This document shows positions 22,715 through 36,203 of a stretch of DNA of 64,000 nucleotides, in pieces. How positions within the stretch are numbered: position 1 is the first letter of the stretch; every line of letters starts with the position of its first letter. Below the pieces are notes generated by a model, which saw only the letters and a list, made by a program, of their open reading frames with translations, was not told the DNA's origin and ran no database searches. Source of the stretch: Trichoplusia ni (Eukaryota > Arthropoda > Insecta > Lepidoptera > Noctuidae); NCBI RefSeq assembly GCF_003590095.1, contig NC_039483.1, positions 2,108,001-2,172,000 of the forward strand, given 5' to 3'. The position numbers and the translations under genes are program-made.

Positions 22715-22852
22715 CAAATTAGTTGAACTCACTCGCCCGCCAAGTCAGCTCATAATTAAGGACTCCGATTGGGTCCGAAACTAGTCGGGCAATCCCGATT
22801 AATACCTGCGAGTAAACCGTTGCATCGTTTAATAATTAATCAGATACTAGAA
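22715..22852 (-). repeat. family A repeat, copy 1
   Basis: Family A is marked by a GGACTCCG(G)TTGGGTCCGAAACTAGTCGGG core next to CGAGTAAACCGTTGCATCGTTTAATAATTAATCAG. Here the core is at about 22759-22790. The orientation convention is that the GTAACGGTTTACTC end comes first; this copy lies in reverse. Confidence 0.65.
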
Positions 22853-23134
22853 AAAGACAAGTTGTTAATGTATTAGTTATTATTCAAAAATAAAACATTT
22901 CTCCGAGTATTTTTATAAAAAAAATATGTTTTATACTAAACGTAATTTATAACAACACCCTTTGACACTCCCGACAAGATTAATAACAGGAGCAAAAGTA
23001 CATTTATTACAAAAAAAAAACTAATTTATCAACTACTGATATTTATTAGGTTACAAATTAAAAAATAGTTTGTAGGTAAACACGTAACATTTGCTACTAG
23101 CTCCTGAAGTTTGAACACTATTCTACCTAGTTAT

Positions 23135-23187
23135 GGTGCAAGCGGGACAGCGCTATATAGAACGTAGTAGCATCTCGCTCTTACACC
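23135..23187. repeat. family B short palindrome, copy 1
   Basis: GGTGCAAGCGGGACAGCGCT...CTCGCTCTTACACC: imperfectly self-complementary over 53 bp around a GCGCTATATAGAACG centre. The same design recurs at 26630, 36874, 46023, 46911 (half) and 61686, so it behaves as a small dispersed element. It has no coding capacity. Confidence 0.6.
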
Positions 23188-23535
23188 GGCAAAAACCTAC
23201 CAATCAAGTGTTTAGTAAACGCATTAACCTCAATATTTGTAAACAGTTTGAAAACAAAGAAAAAGTAATAAAAAAGTTGTCAAATCTTTATATTGTTTAT
23301 ATAAACAAATTAGGTGGTTTCTCGAAATTTTTCCGTTCGTTGTTATTCCAGTGAAACTTATTAAAGTTTTTGGCAGAAAATTTCAAGAACGTTTTTTTGT
23401 CTTTATCCACAAAAATATCAGGTTCGTAAACCCTGCTAGGTAAGTAGTAATTATTTACTTGTTATATACGCTATTAAGTCAACACTAAATTAAGAAAAGA
23501 CATTTATTAACTTAATAACAAGTTTTTTTTTAATT

Positions 23536-23688
23536 TGATAATTATCGTGAGACTGATTCATTCGAAAGTCAGTTCGACTCGCGACCAAGCCGCGTCAGCT
23601 CATGATTAAGGACTCCGGTTGGGTCCGAAACTAGTCGCCCCCCCCCAATACATACGCGTGAGTAAACCGTTACATCATTTAATAAGTT
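23536..23688 (-). repeat. family A repeat, copy 2
   Basis: The reverse orientation copy runs from ATTATCGTGAGACTGATTC, through AGTCAGTTCGACTCGCGACC and TCATGATTAAGGACTCCGG, to GCGTGAGTAAACCGTTACATCATTTAATA. A C9 run (23638-23646) replaces the usual GGGCAATCCCG block. It shows that the second end of the family is AATCAGTCTCACGATAAT. Confidence 0.7.
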
Positions 23689-26629
23689 TTCATTACTTGT
23701 ACTTGTCCGTTCAACTTTTTGGTTTCTGATTGAGCTGAATTTTACACATACATGATTATTGTGGAACTCGAAGTTGGACATCCTCATAACTTTACATAGT
23801 TGTGTTTCATTCATATTAACCAAGTTTTGATCCCTGAAAGCTTGGTCTTATTTTTTTTATGACCATTAAGCTACGATAGTTAGAAGCAATTGTGTAGGTC
23901 CTACAACACAGGGAATCCTAGTGTGGGTTCTCGGGCATAACCAATGATGTAAAAAAATCTAGCATTAAACGTTATTTTCCATTTTTCACTGTGAAGATTA
24001 GAACAGAAACAACATTGTCTTCTATATGAATTTACAGAACAAAATGAAACGTCACAAATCCAATAAATAACAAAATGAAATAGAAGAATGTAGTACTCGC
24101 AATTTTTCCATTCCCAATCAACAAGTAACCATTCTATTCCCGTCGAATATTGATTCGTTCACTCCGTCACTGGCACGTTCACTCACATTCAGCCATCAAT
24201 CATAGCTTCGTTCGATCAGTCTATCATTCAATTACCCTTCTACTAACATAGCTTGTTTTTTTTATTTAGAGGCTCTATTCTCAAAGGTGTAGAGGCCTAT
24301 TATCAAAAGTTCACTGCCGATCGATCTTTACCTTAAATAAAAGAACTCTATATTTTTTAAGCGCTTTGTTTTGTTCTTTTTTTTCAGTTTTTTAAATCCC
24401 TTACACTGAAGAGTTATATTTTTCCTAAGCAGTTATGTACGAAGAAGACGAAACACAATTTTTATTTTTTTGTTTAGCTTTATTGCCCAAAAGGGTCCAT
24501 TCGTACCATTTGATGTGGTATCAAATCATTTCGACATCACACGTTTCTTCCCGTAAAGGCAAGGGTTACCAAGCCGAATTTTACATTGCACTATTTAGAA
24601 TTCCTGTTTCCTTCACCGATTGTCATTGTCAGTAGTGTCTTGTAATAATTAGAAAAGAACATTTATTTTTTAAAAGTCACATTCGTGATTCGCCTGCATT
24701 AGGATCGAACCTGGGGTATATTGGCGAATATTTAAATTTATTTTAACACTTTTAAAGAACTATTGTTTTCCTGTCGCTTAAGCATTAATTGTGAACCCCT
24801 TGAGTTTCCAGCTCACCTGTTCGGACGCACGCTTTCTTGTTTACTTTGTTTACTGGGACGTGGTCAGTGTGGGGTGGGATGTACTTATAGGGACTAGGTT
24901 TAAAGCCGTTCAGTACATTATTGGTTATGAAGAGTAAGTTGTGGAAGGAAACAAGACGAAGTGTCAAATTATAAATAAAAAATAAAAAAAGTACTCAATA
25001 AGCCAAGCTCAATAACACTCTCTTTACTCTGAAAAATAAACTCTTTTTGTGCGATGTAGGATAAACAACGAATTTTCGAAAGTCCGCATTTTACAAAAAA
25101 ATAAGCTATTTTAATAATCCCTTAAGCCAAACAAAATTATACAATTTCATAACTAATTTTCGCTTCCATATTTATTTTTACCCAATTTACCTACGATCCT
25201 TAATCCCTTCTAACCAATCAAGATTCCCTAATATTTACCTATTAATTAACCCTTAAAACAATTGCTTCGTAATTGTAATCTGCTAATAGCTTATAGAAAC
25301 AATGCTACAACCTCCGGCGGTGCCGACGTCCCACTAACGGGCTATTAATTGCCATTTTCACTGATAACTGGATGAATAAAAAGATTAGCTACTAAGTTTA
25401 GGGAAACTGGGGCAAAATTTCACTTATGTCTTTTAGGCTAAATATTGGTCTATGCTTAGCTGTGGGAAAGTGCAAGAAATAAATTTTGTTTTTAGAAGAA
25501 TGCATTTTGGGTACTATTAATATAATTGACTGTTTACTATTAAATGTTATTTTTATGGAGAAAAAGGGGCAAGAAGCTGCTGTTACGCTTTGTAAGCATG
25601 TGTTCCATACGTTGCAGTTTCATATATTTTCTTGTCTTAGCAACAGTTCGTACTTTTATTTCACAAAATTATCTTTAATATCACATATAGCTTTATAAAT
25701 AAAAACAAAATAGCATCTTTACACACAACGAACAATCTTTAAACTTATAAATTAATTTTAAATAATTTAACCGCTACAATAAAGACTCTACTCGTCTCAA
25801 TTTTCCTCTTTCCCCTAGGGATGTATTCCGATAATCACCACACTTGGCATGCTACGGACGTGTGGAACCCTTTCTACTCATGGCTCCCGTGGGATCTAAT
25901 AAGGCCACTCGGAATGTAGGAACAGACAAACGAATAATTATGGCGTCGCTGGGAATTCGAGGATAAAGGTAATTTGCTGCAGATTATTAAAGTACCACGT
26001 CATTTGGGGTGGTACGTCAATGGAAAAAGCAAAATTAAAAATTTATCCAAAAAGATAGTTTTTCGAATAGAATATATATATATTTTGATGAGAAGATTTT
26101 TTTAATGTTTTTTTTTATATATTGGTGTGTGTCATGTTTAAAAGCGATATTTAAAACCAAAAAGAGTCTGCCAACAGTACATACATGCCTATGCCATGAT
26201 ATCAACGATAACCGCGTGGCCGTGATTATCAATAGCATGTATCACAAAAAAAAATAGCTTAAATCTTGCATTTATTAATTCATCGTAATATATATATAAT
26301 AAGATAAGAGTGTCTGCAGGTTATATACCTCCAGAGATAACGTCAAGTGACCTGTCGAAAAAAAATGTCATAATCTTCATTTACATTTGCATGCAGTATT
26401 TATTCTCGACAACAATTATATCTAACATAACTCAGCTTCCAAGAGTTGTGAACGCATTTCTGTCTCCACTTGTCTTCAACAAAAACAGAACATTTCAAAA
26501 AAAAAACCAAAGGAAAACAATACCGAAGACCAGTAAATCACTTACAGACGGCAAAAATGGCATTAACAATTCAGACGAAGTACATCTGTGGAGCTACCTC
26601 GATAATCTCAGAGTTTAGCTAACGTTATT
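23689..26629. other. intron sequence, no gene; two GC-richer patches
   Basis: No gene or confident repeat was found. A box B-like motif (rc of GGATCGAACC, 24702-24711) may be an old SINE trace. Patches at 25305-25345 (CCTCCGGCGGTGCCGACG) and 25815-26010 are richer in G+C than the surroundings, do not recur in the window and are not open, so they could be conserved noncoding DNA. Confidence 0.4.
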
Positions 26630-26681
26630 GTGGGAGCAAGACAGCGTTATACACTGCGCATCGTTCTCTCTCGCTTGCACA
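26630..26681. repeat. family B short palindrome, copy 2
   Basis: GTGGGAGCAAGACAGCGTTA, then CACTGCGCATCG, then TTCTCTCTCGCTTGCAC: two imperfect reverse-complement halves, as in the other copies. Confidence 0.55.
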
Positions 26682-27285
26682 ATTCCTGGAGGTCTGGTTG
26701 AGGATGTAGTAAGGGTTCTGTTGTATCCAAGACCACAATTATTTATACACCAATCAGAATCCAAAGTGTAAGATACGGCCTGTTTAATATTCCTTACGGG
26801 ACTCGGCTAAGTTTGTAACACATTGAGAGGTTCGTCAGGCGGGTGAAAACTTTTGAAATATTGTTTTTTATAGTTTCGTCCTGCGGTTGTTTTTATTTGT
26901 GTTTTTCTTTACTATGTGTTTTGTGTGTGGTTTACTAAGCAAAATGTGCTAAGTAAAAGCTAAAAATAATCTTTAGTGTAAATAACCCATAAAAATTTCA
27001 ATGGATTTAGTCGTATCGATAAAGGGAGTACCTACCTATTTTTCTAACGCCTCAACTTAAGTAAAATTTATGTAATTTACTTTCTATTTAATTACTACTT
27101 AAATTAATAGAATGATTAATATTACGAATTGCTTAAAAAAAACTAGCTGTGTGTGACGTTCCGTGGGTTCAACGACGCATTTTAAATCTGAATATTTAGA
27201 ATATTCTTAAAACTCTCCCTGATACAAGGTTTCAACTATCCGGTTGTAGTTGTTAAAAAAAGACTGGCAATGGTTAGTATTATAA

Positions 27286-27462
27286 TATTAAATGATGTAA
27301 CGGTTTACTCACGTGTATATATCAGGGTAGCCCGACTAGTTTCGGACCCAACCGGAGTCCTTAATCATGAGACGCGGCGGGATCGCGAGTCGAACACAAA
27401 TTACTACGCGCGTGAGTAAACCGTTACATCATTTAATAATGAATCAGTTTCACGATAGTTAT
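27286..27462 (+). repeat. family A repeat, copy 3, with perfect 28-bp inverted ends
   Basis: The segments at 27286-27313 and 27411-27438 are perfect reverse complements (TATTAAATGATGTAACGG.. and ..CCGTTACATCATTTAATA) and enclose the family core CCCGACTAGTTTCGGACCCA / ACCGGAGTCCTTAATCATGA and GGATCGCGAGTCGAAC. To the right follows ATGAATCAGTTTCACGATAG, which is the other end of the family in copy 2. It looks like a MITE-like non-autonomous element; TTAA lies inside both arms. Confidence 0.75.
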
Positions 27463-28084
27463 TATAATAATATAGTATTATAATATGTTTAAAATCAACG
27501 TTTTGATAAACTTGGTTTAAGACGATCAAGAAGTTATTTGTTTATTATGTACTCTCTTAACAAAATCAACTTAAAATATAACCTAAACTTAATTAAGCGT
27601 TTTTGAAGAGACCATTTTTTAATAACATACTGAGTAAGAAATTATAAATATCTCGCCATGACTTGCCGCGAAACAAATGAAGCTATCTAATTATGAATGC
27701 AAATATTGTATATTATAATTAGTCCGCCAGTGTGCCACAAACTTAAGATTTTGTTTCCTTCTTGTTCAAGACAAAGTTGCTACAAACAAACCGACGGAAT
27801 ACACAATTATTTTATGTTTAAGACTTTTCATGGTAAACATTGAATATTTAATGGCTAATATTATTATTGCTTAATATAAGTTTTAAAAGGATAAATAAAC
27901 AATGTATTACGTGAGGTATTTTTTCTAATATAAACAACAATATTTTAAAGATGGTCGCCGAAATTAGCAAAAAAAAACAAGGCTTTTGAACAGGGTACAT
28001 AACTCTAAAGTAAAATAGTTGCGAGCAATATTCAATATATACAAAGTATTTTTTAAATGACCTTGTATGTGATGTTGTCTGCAT

Positions 28085-28400
28085 TTTATTATTATTTATT
28101 TATTATAAACCACACGGCCATGTCAGCCCTAGTACCCTTAGCTTTAAACATACGACAGCTTTAAACTATATGGTGAGTAAATATGAAAGACCGTGGGCAT
28201 CATTGATGCAAAATCATATCCACTAAGAATGTCGCCAAGTACGTTAAAAAAAGCGCCTACATTATAAAAAATATTGTTGAATTTTTGCAACAAAGACTCC
28301 CTCGTTCCATACCTAGCACATTCTACAAGAATATGATAGACATTATCCATTTAATACAAATTTTGCAATTAGGCGAATTTACTTTTTTCATTAAAAATGC
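28085..28400 (-). pseudogene. 3-prime end of a non-LTR retrotransposon (C-terminal CCHC remnant), frameshifted
   Basis: On the minus strand a short coding remnant reads SPNCKIC (about 28357-28378) and, after a +1 frame change and past an in-frame TAA, DNVYHILVEC (about 28318-28347). Together these fit the CX2C..HX4C knuckle at the end of Jockey/R1-like LINE polymerases. The frame then runs to a stop near 28144, followed by a short 3-prime UTR and an A/T-rich (TAA)n-type tail at about 28087-28110. The element is strongly 5-prime truncated and dead. Confidence 0.6.
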
Positions 28401-29581
28401 AAACTTTTTACTTGGATAGTGAACTCCTAAACTTATAAGGAGGTTCATATCTTGACCGTCATCGGTACTGCGGTCAAAGTTACTAGTTACCGTGGCTTCT
28501 CTTACTATGCATGATATTCAGGAAGTTCACTAGGTAACCAACATAGTTAGACCTGCCGAGATGTTTGTCTTGTTAACACACTTCAGTCTTGGTTATTATT
28601 TTGTTGAGTTATGTACAGTTAGGGTCAAGTGTGGTTTAATGGATTCGTGTAAAGGAGGTTGTATGTCTGAATTTTGAATATGGAAGAAGAATATGGCTCC
28701 CTTTTTGTACTCCTTTGATTTCTTTTTAATAAATAATTCCTGCTCTCAGGAAAATTTGTGTCGCGGTTTTTTTACAAATATTCAAGTCATATGACATATT
28801 ATGGCAGACACACAGACTTGAAACTAGCCATCGGGGAACATACAAAAATTAGTCTCACTTGAATCTGTATATTTGAACAACCCTTTTCCTTTAAAAGAAT
28901 TCGTTCAGTAACAGATTTTTTGATAAATAGAACATTGAATACAATTTAGTATAAATATAACAATAGTTGAATCTGTAAAAAAGTTAGACCATAAAAATGA
29001 TGTGCTAATTTATTTTCCGTATAAACTATAACCTAGCGCAGAACATAAAAAAAGAAAAGTTAAGGTAACCGATTAAAATACTTAAACAGTAAAAGCATTA
29101 ATACAAAAGGATTAAACAACAAAACTCACAAATAAGGCAACAATTAATAACAATATAACGGCTACTTAATCACCTAAACTCAAGATATTTGTAAGTTTTA
29201 TCTTGGGCGGTACATACAGCCTATCTGAAAGCTAGTAATGAAAATAATCAACTCAAACAATGGTATCTCCGGCGCCCGAACATTTCTCAATATCCAAACT
29301 TGTCCTAACCTGGATTAAGGCAGCGGTGTGGGGCACAAGCGGAGCGGAGAGCGGTAAATGACATTAGCATTATAATTGTCTGTAGATTATTTGTCATTAA
29401 TGCAATCTGCACTTATTGTAACAAAGCTGAAGAGTTAGATTTCTTGAATAGTTTCATTGCAGTCAATTCTGGTTTGATTTTCCGCGTGTTTAATTTTTGC
29501 GAACTCGTTCTAAAATATTAACAGATTGGCAATTTACAAATAATACAATGTAATGGAAAAATATGATTGTGTGTATATTAA

Positions 29582-29856
29582 ACTAGCTGTTGCCCGCGAC
29601 TTCGTCTGCGTGGTTAGAAGATATAAGTTAGGAATTTTTGAACGAAAGCCCTCGAAGATGAATATTTTTCCCCGTTTTTGCCACATTTTCAATTGTAACT
29701 TCGCTCCTATTAGTTGCAGCGTGATGTTATATACCTTCCTCGACGAATGGTCTACTGAACACAAAAAGATTTTTTCAATTCGAATCAGTAGTTCCTGAGA
29801 TTAGCGCGTTGAAACAAACAAACTCTTCAGCTTTATATATTAGTATAGATATAGAT
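29582..29856 (-). mobile_element. Lep1-like non-autonomous Helitron, copy 3
   Basis: It starts on the plus strand with ACTAGCTGTTGCCCGCGACT, the reverse of the Helitron CTAG end, and runs to AGCTTTATATATTAGTATAG. It carries extra sequence (GGAATTTTTGAACGAAAGCC...) not in copies 1 and 2, so it represents another length variant. Confidence 0.7.
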
Positions 29857-30533
29857 TTATTTCGATACAATTTAATCGACTGTTAAATGACAAGTTTTAG
29901 GGTAAGAATTAGAAGATACACATAATAATAGCAATGTTCATAGCCTTTTGAAACTGTCACGTGACTGGGTTTTTTTAAATAAAATTACTATCCTCACAAT
30001 TTTACTGTATATGGTATTTTTGCACCTTATTATATAACACCGTAACACATCAACCAAAATGATATCGAATAGCTTATACATACATAGAGAACGAAAACAT
30101 CGACTAGCTAACCTCACCAAGTCGAAAGTACTTCGTTTCTCCCGTTACTCGGTCCCCACAGTCCAAGCTTACTTTCAAAGGAGTTAGTGGCGCGGAAACG
30201 CCGGCCCGACGTACAATTTATTGATATATACCTGTATTAAATTGTTCGAGACAACGTTTTGCGTTAATCTTTATTATTTGACCTTGTTAGGATTTGAGTG
30301 GGATCGTCTAATTGTGAATTACTTTAGGGTTGACAATTTTGGACTTATGAATCCGCGAGATAGTCAAGCTAATTTACTGAAACGCATAGATATAAGTTTG
30401 AGACGAATAATTGTTTGAGTGACATACTTTTGAGCCAAAACAAAGAAACATTGATTTTGGTAAAGTGAAAAATGATGCAGAAACCAGAGGGTCTACAACC
30501 ACATATTATCTTAATGTATATTTTTAATTTTAC

Positions 30534-30752
30534 GGGATAACTTCGTACGAATAGACCCGGTCCTTTTTAAAGGCTTACACCGGGACATAGGTCTAACATT
30601 CAGAGGCCTTGTTGAGAACTTTCATTTAAAATGTGATGGGGTCAAAATCTATCTCAAGGGCCATCCACCCTGTTCTATAGAAGGACTGGCGTGGACTGCC
30701 TAAGCTAGCTACAAAAGTATTGCAAATTGTGGAGATAACTAATTAGGGCTAT
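30534..30752 (+). repeat. family E repeat, copy 1
   Basis: It is highly similar to 56514-56738: both carry AGACCCGGTCCTTTTTAAAG, CAGAGGCCTT.TTGAGAACTTT and ATGTGATGGGG in register, followed by a less conserved part with TATTGCAA and GGCTATT. No coding sequence is recognised. Class unknown. Confidence 0.65.
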
Positions 30753-33700
30753 TTTTGTAATTATATTACATGGATTCATTGTTTCACAAATTCACATGTC
30801 TAAATGGCTATGAGTGTGGAACCGGCTTTTCTATTCCACATCCTCAATAACATTTTAAGACGTGGTGGTAGGTTCCCTGGATCTCAATAGGTATCTACCC
30901 TACCCTAAATCTTCTTTATATAGGAACAATATTAAACAGGCAATTAGCCTGCTATTGTATAGCAGATTACCTATCTATCATCTTTTATCTAGCACATTTT
31001 GGACACTCACTCCGAATCATTTTCTAGCTTCACAAACATTTGTGTTTGTAATCCAAAGGGCTTCGATAAGAGAGTTTCCTATGAGGAACTGGCAGCGTTA
31101 ATAACCCTTGTTCGTCGGTCCTCGGACGCTTGATACAACATTCTCTTTGCTTGGTAACCATTCGCCTACCTTTATGTTGGGGTGTAAGCAGAAGAGGTAG
31201 CGGAGAATAGAAAAAAACATAATTATATTAAAAATACTTGGCAACTTCATTTTCACTCAGTTAACAGTTGTAAATAAGTTTAGTTTAATATAGTAACCAA
31301 TTTTTATGGACAAGTTCATGGTAAGGGTTCATTTTTTCTAAACCTGAATTTGTTGTCCCCTTGACATAAAATTTCAAGATTATCCAAGTCACATTGACGG
31401 TCTTAAGAAGTGCGAATTTAGATGGATCTTCACGACTACTTAAAAATAAAAAATAAAATAAGGCAAGTGACTTTAGGCTAAAAGAAACAATGTAACTCTT
31501 ACAAAACTATTCAAACCATTGTATCATTTCAATAATGTGTCTTCACTTAATCTTTAATATTGTTTTTATCTTAACCCGCTGTAATCTTTCCCTTCAAATT
31601 CAGATTCACACTTCCCTTTAGGCAGACGGTCTTTGAGAAAACATCTACCACACTTACAACGAGTAAATATTGAAATTTATGCGAACCAACTAACTGTGGG
31701 AGGAGTGCTATCATCAGCCTTGCATATTTTAATAACTCCATTCCTCTTAAGACCCATGGGTTGAGTAGACATTTTCTATCTGTATGTACTTTTTGCGCCT
31801 TTTTTTTGTATAAAAATCGTATGGGATACGATAAATAGCACCCATTTCATGTTTTATAATTATAAGCCTTGTTAGCTACTGAGTATAATTAACATTTTTG
31901 AAGATAACATTTCCAAAAAAAGAAACCCAGGACACATGTCTTTAATGCAAAATAAACTAAATTGAACTCGCTCAATCCGTTTGGGAGCTATGATGCCACA
32001 GACAGTCAGATATGTTAAAATCATCGCACTCTCATTTTTGGGTTAATAAACGAACTTAAACTGAAACTTAAAGTGGGCACGAATTACATGTCAATCGCCG
32101 ATTATAAAAAAGTTCTAATATAATATTAAAAAACAACATAAAATACATAATATAGTTTTGACATTAACAAATATAGCAGAATTCAAATACAATACCTATT
32201 ATTATGAATAGTTACGAAGCTTTACTGCTCTAGTGACAAAGAAGGATGGAGCTAGATAAACATAGCGCTATCTCTTTTCTCCCGACAATGATGGTATTAA
32301 ACCTACACACTGATAGTATTACGCCTATTATTTGCCAGAACCTACGATCTATAGGTAGGACAGAACCTAGGTTACACAATTCGGACTACATTCAAGTCTA
32401 GACTATTATGGACCCTGTAATGTACTGAAAGCGTTCCATTTTGAACAATTAACCCTTTCTATGATTCCTAGAAATCGACTGATTCTATTTGAGATGGTTC
32501 AGAAGAGGTGTTATGGTATTGTGTCATATTCGGTGTCTTTGAAAACTAGCTGTGCGCCGCGGTTTCGCTCGTCTAAAATTCATTTTCCATGTGTAAAAGT
32601 GAAAAATTTTAAATAAATAATTTATGTTCTAATCTTTTGAATGTAACATGACGATCCGTACGTTTGTCCGTCTGCTGTCCGTCCCTCGGTCTAATTGTCT
32701 AGTCGCATTCGTCACAAATGGTTAAGATACAATAAATTCAACTTTAGTTCATTATGTAATTATGTGGGATAAAAAAGAATAAGTGTAAGTACGAATTCAG
32801 CTGCAGTTTTTTTTCCATAAATCCATTTTCGTCTCCATTTCAATATCCAGGTAGCTCTTTATACACGGAACAGCAAAGGAAATTTAATTCTTTAACTGCT
32901 CGGCAAATAGCTACTTCAGCAATTTGAATACTGCATTGCAGCGATAAATCGCTTTAAATCAATGTGTAATCAGGTATAAGACGGTGATCGAAAGCGCTGT
33001 TTCGCTATCAAATCGTCGTGCCACTTTTGCGTTGGGATTTATTTTTGCGCTTATCTAACAACAAGCTGACAAGTGACTACGGGTCAATGATTGGCAAACT
33101 TAAATTCTAAATTTTGGGCAGATGATTTATAAAAAAAACCAATAGACCGTCGATTTAAAGCCTAATAGTATTTGTATTGGACCACCAATTCAGAAGTTGT
33201 AGGTCCAAATCCTAGCAAGCACTTGTCTTTTCGAATTCATGTGAGTATTACTATGCACGTAGAATAAACTGAAAAGAAACCAGCGCTCCTTAGGAGCCCA
33301 CGGGTGGTAAAAATCTCATGAATCCAGGTTGAACATCAACCATACGAAAAAAAAAAATTTTTTTGCTCCGCTAAAAAGGTTATGCCCGATTTGCATGTGG
33401 ACAGAAAATTTAAAGTTTACTCAACACCTGGTCAAGTTCCACACATTTAAATATAAGTGCCATTGCCGTGCAGAAAAAGTGTCAGAAAAAAAGGATGCGT
33501 CCAAAGCGATTTCATTGAAATGATGTTCCTAAAAATTTCCCAAAAACAGATTGGGAAAGGAAGGGTTTTTTGCTTTGCAGTACGATCTTGTTAAGGTTTA
33601 CAAGAAAATAATGCTTAATGTTTAATCGATACTTAAAAAAATATATATATATTATCGTAAACATCGTTAAGTCGTAAATCATCGTTAATGATGATGCCGT

Positions 33701-36072
33701 CTCTTGCAGCTTAAGTGGTTAAATGTATATTATCATTATTTATTTACTTAAATACACTTCTGTAATTACATTATATCACACCTAATGCAATAAACTCTCA
33801 ATAAGTTTGTTTTTCGAAAGCACTAATCTCAGGAAGTAAGGGTCCCATTTGAAAAAGTGTTCCAGTTTTAGAAAACCCGTTTATTAAGAAAGGTTATAGG
33901 ATATTTTATCATTGAGCTTTAATTGATTGAAGCGATCAGTAATGATTAACATTACAAAACGAATAAAAGATTTGCGTACACTAAAACTAATCTGGTAAAA
34001 AATTATCCATAGTTATTTCTTCAAAACTACACAGGCATAGACACAACCGCTTATAAAGAGTATTCTATCTTATCACATATTATATCTGAAGTAGTCACTA
34101 TGCCATAGACGCAAACTCACCGTTCCCGAAAATCAGCTAACAGATCCAATCCCAAAATACAACTCAGCGGTTATGCTGGTAACTCCTGTTCGTGTAAGCA
34201 TAAAACATGGCTTCCGCACCTGAATTCAACACACCAAATGAACTGACAGCTTCGCAAATTTGTTGAACGCATCGCATCTGCATTTCAGTAATTTGCACTA
34301 GGATTGCTGGTTTCAATCTGTTTTTCCGATTGACTAGGAATCAAATTGATAAACGCTTTTCTGGATACTAAATGAGTGTTTAATTATTTGTTTAATGAGT
34401 ATTTTATTGATTTTGTTTTCTTTTCGTAGTTAAAGTTAATTGGAATAGGAATATTTTACGTGATTTATAAAGCGATTTTCAATTTGAACTTTATTTTGCA
34501 ACATTGTCGTAAAATTGTTGTTGTTTTTTAAATGTAGTTTTTTATACGCTCACTTTTCTTGTGCGTTTATCGTTCCGGTTGGATTTTTGCAAAATAATTT
34601 TGAGGCATGAAATTTTGAAATATAGAACTATAGTGTAGCTCCAAACCCGATGACAATGCAATTTACAACTATAAAAACGGCTGGACGTATTTTCATAAAA
34701 TTCGAATGGACTGACATTTCAAATCGTGGAGTTAAGGTTTTTTAAATCTATTAATCATTTATTTTTAAAGTATCTTCGTGATGATGATACACTATTCAAT
34801 GATTTACAAATACGCGTAAATGAACCTTTGTACCATTTGACAGCGGTTAAGTTTGTTTCAACATCTGTGACATATGACGATAGACACATAGATTAAGTAA
34901 ATTGTTGGAAATTTTACTTCGTAGTTAAAAAACTTGCTTGGTAGTTTATAACAATGCTTTGGAAAAAAATGAGTGGTCATATTTATTCAATGTTATTTTT
35001 AAAAAGGCTTTTATTTACTTGTTATAAAAATCGTGCACAAAATTCTGCTTGGGTTACAGTGTTGCCATACCGGTAGCGAAAATCGATCAATTTTTATTGT
35101 CTTCCCGGGATTGGTGTTGCCAGTTGATATGTGTACATTTCCAATGCATTGCTCAGGGTTCCTGTATCGGGTTGCCAGAATATCGAATGGTAACTTCTGC
35201 TGAATAGAGTTACGTAGACGTTTGTTTTCGATTTTAGGTTTGAAATTCAGTGCAGATTTTGGAGATTGTCAGAAATTCCTATTTTGAAACCATTTTGATT
35301 CCAAATATTCTTATCTAGTAGCTCGCTCTTTTTGATGGCGGTTAAAAATAACAACTAACAGAAAAAAACATTACATTGTTATATACATTATTACATATTA
35401 TTATATAGGTATAAGACAAAAATCCGCTTTCAAACTGGTTAAAAAAATATATTCTTGCTCCCTACGTATAACATCCTGATATAGAATTGCTAAAATTTTA
35501 ATGTCGTTTGTTTAAATAAATAACGCCTACATAACATTAAACCCGAACTCCAAATTCCCAACAAAAATATAGGTAATATCATGTTCCTCAACAAATCTCT
35601 GCTTACCCTCTGAGTGCAGAGTTATCCATTCATCTGAGGCAGGATTGCATCTAAATCCAAAATCCACAGGTTGGGCGGCACACAGCTACAAAGATTAAGT
35701 TCACATGCATTATGTATTGTTCTCCAGGACACACTGTCTTAAAGGATTGGAAGCTGATTTATTTGTAAGCTGGTCTGATTGTGTGGGTTCGAAGTTGTCT
35801 TGTGTGGGTGGAGTTTGTGATTTAAAGTTTATATGCATGTGATATGAAGGTGTAATGTTGAGAGAACGGGAAATTAACACGTAATTTTGGTGAAAAGTTA
35901 AGATAGTTAAAAAGATGAGTTAAATGCATCACGATTAATGTTTAATGTTACAGTCTTAATTGATCAGCATGAAGTCTGACACGTCTTTCCGTTCAACCCA
36001 AAGCGGAAGTTAATTGGGTTAATTTTAATTTAAAAATTTGTTTTACATTTCTTGCTAATTTGTAAAAATTAT
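30753..36072. other. intron sequence, no gene; a few old repeat traces
   Basis: No coding sequence is recognised. 32546-32720 starts AACTAGCTGTGCGCCGCGG and carries GTCCGTCTGCTGTCCGTCC, probably a decayed CTAG-ended element. 33170-33260 has a weak tRNA-like box B (GGTCCAAATCC, 33211-33221). 32935-33085 and 34240-34330 are slightly GC-richer, appear only once and contain no open frame. Confidence 0.4.
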
Positions 36073-36192
36073 AAAATGATGTAACGTTTTTCTCGCGTGT
36101 ATTTATCTGGAGTGCTTGATTATTTTCGGACCCAACCGGAGTCCTTAATCATGACCTGACACGGTGGGGTCGCGAGTCGAACTTACTATATA
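36073..36192 (+). repeat. family A repeat, copy 4
   Basis: It has AAATGATGTAACG at the left, the core TTTTCGGACCCAACCGG and GTCCTTAATCATGA, then GGGGTCGCGAGTCGAACTTAC. The right inverted end is absent. It stops next to the small perfect hairpin at 36204. Confidence 0.65.
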
Positions 36193-36203
36193 AAAATGAT
36201 GAA

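Noticed and set aside
32848..32856. CAG/GTAGCT after a pyrimidine-rich tract as a second recursive splice point
   Set aside because: GTAGCT is a poor donor and no downstream GTAAGT is close; also rejected were similar weak sites at 18058, 21746, 38921 and 59893.
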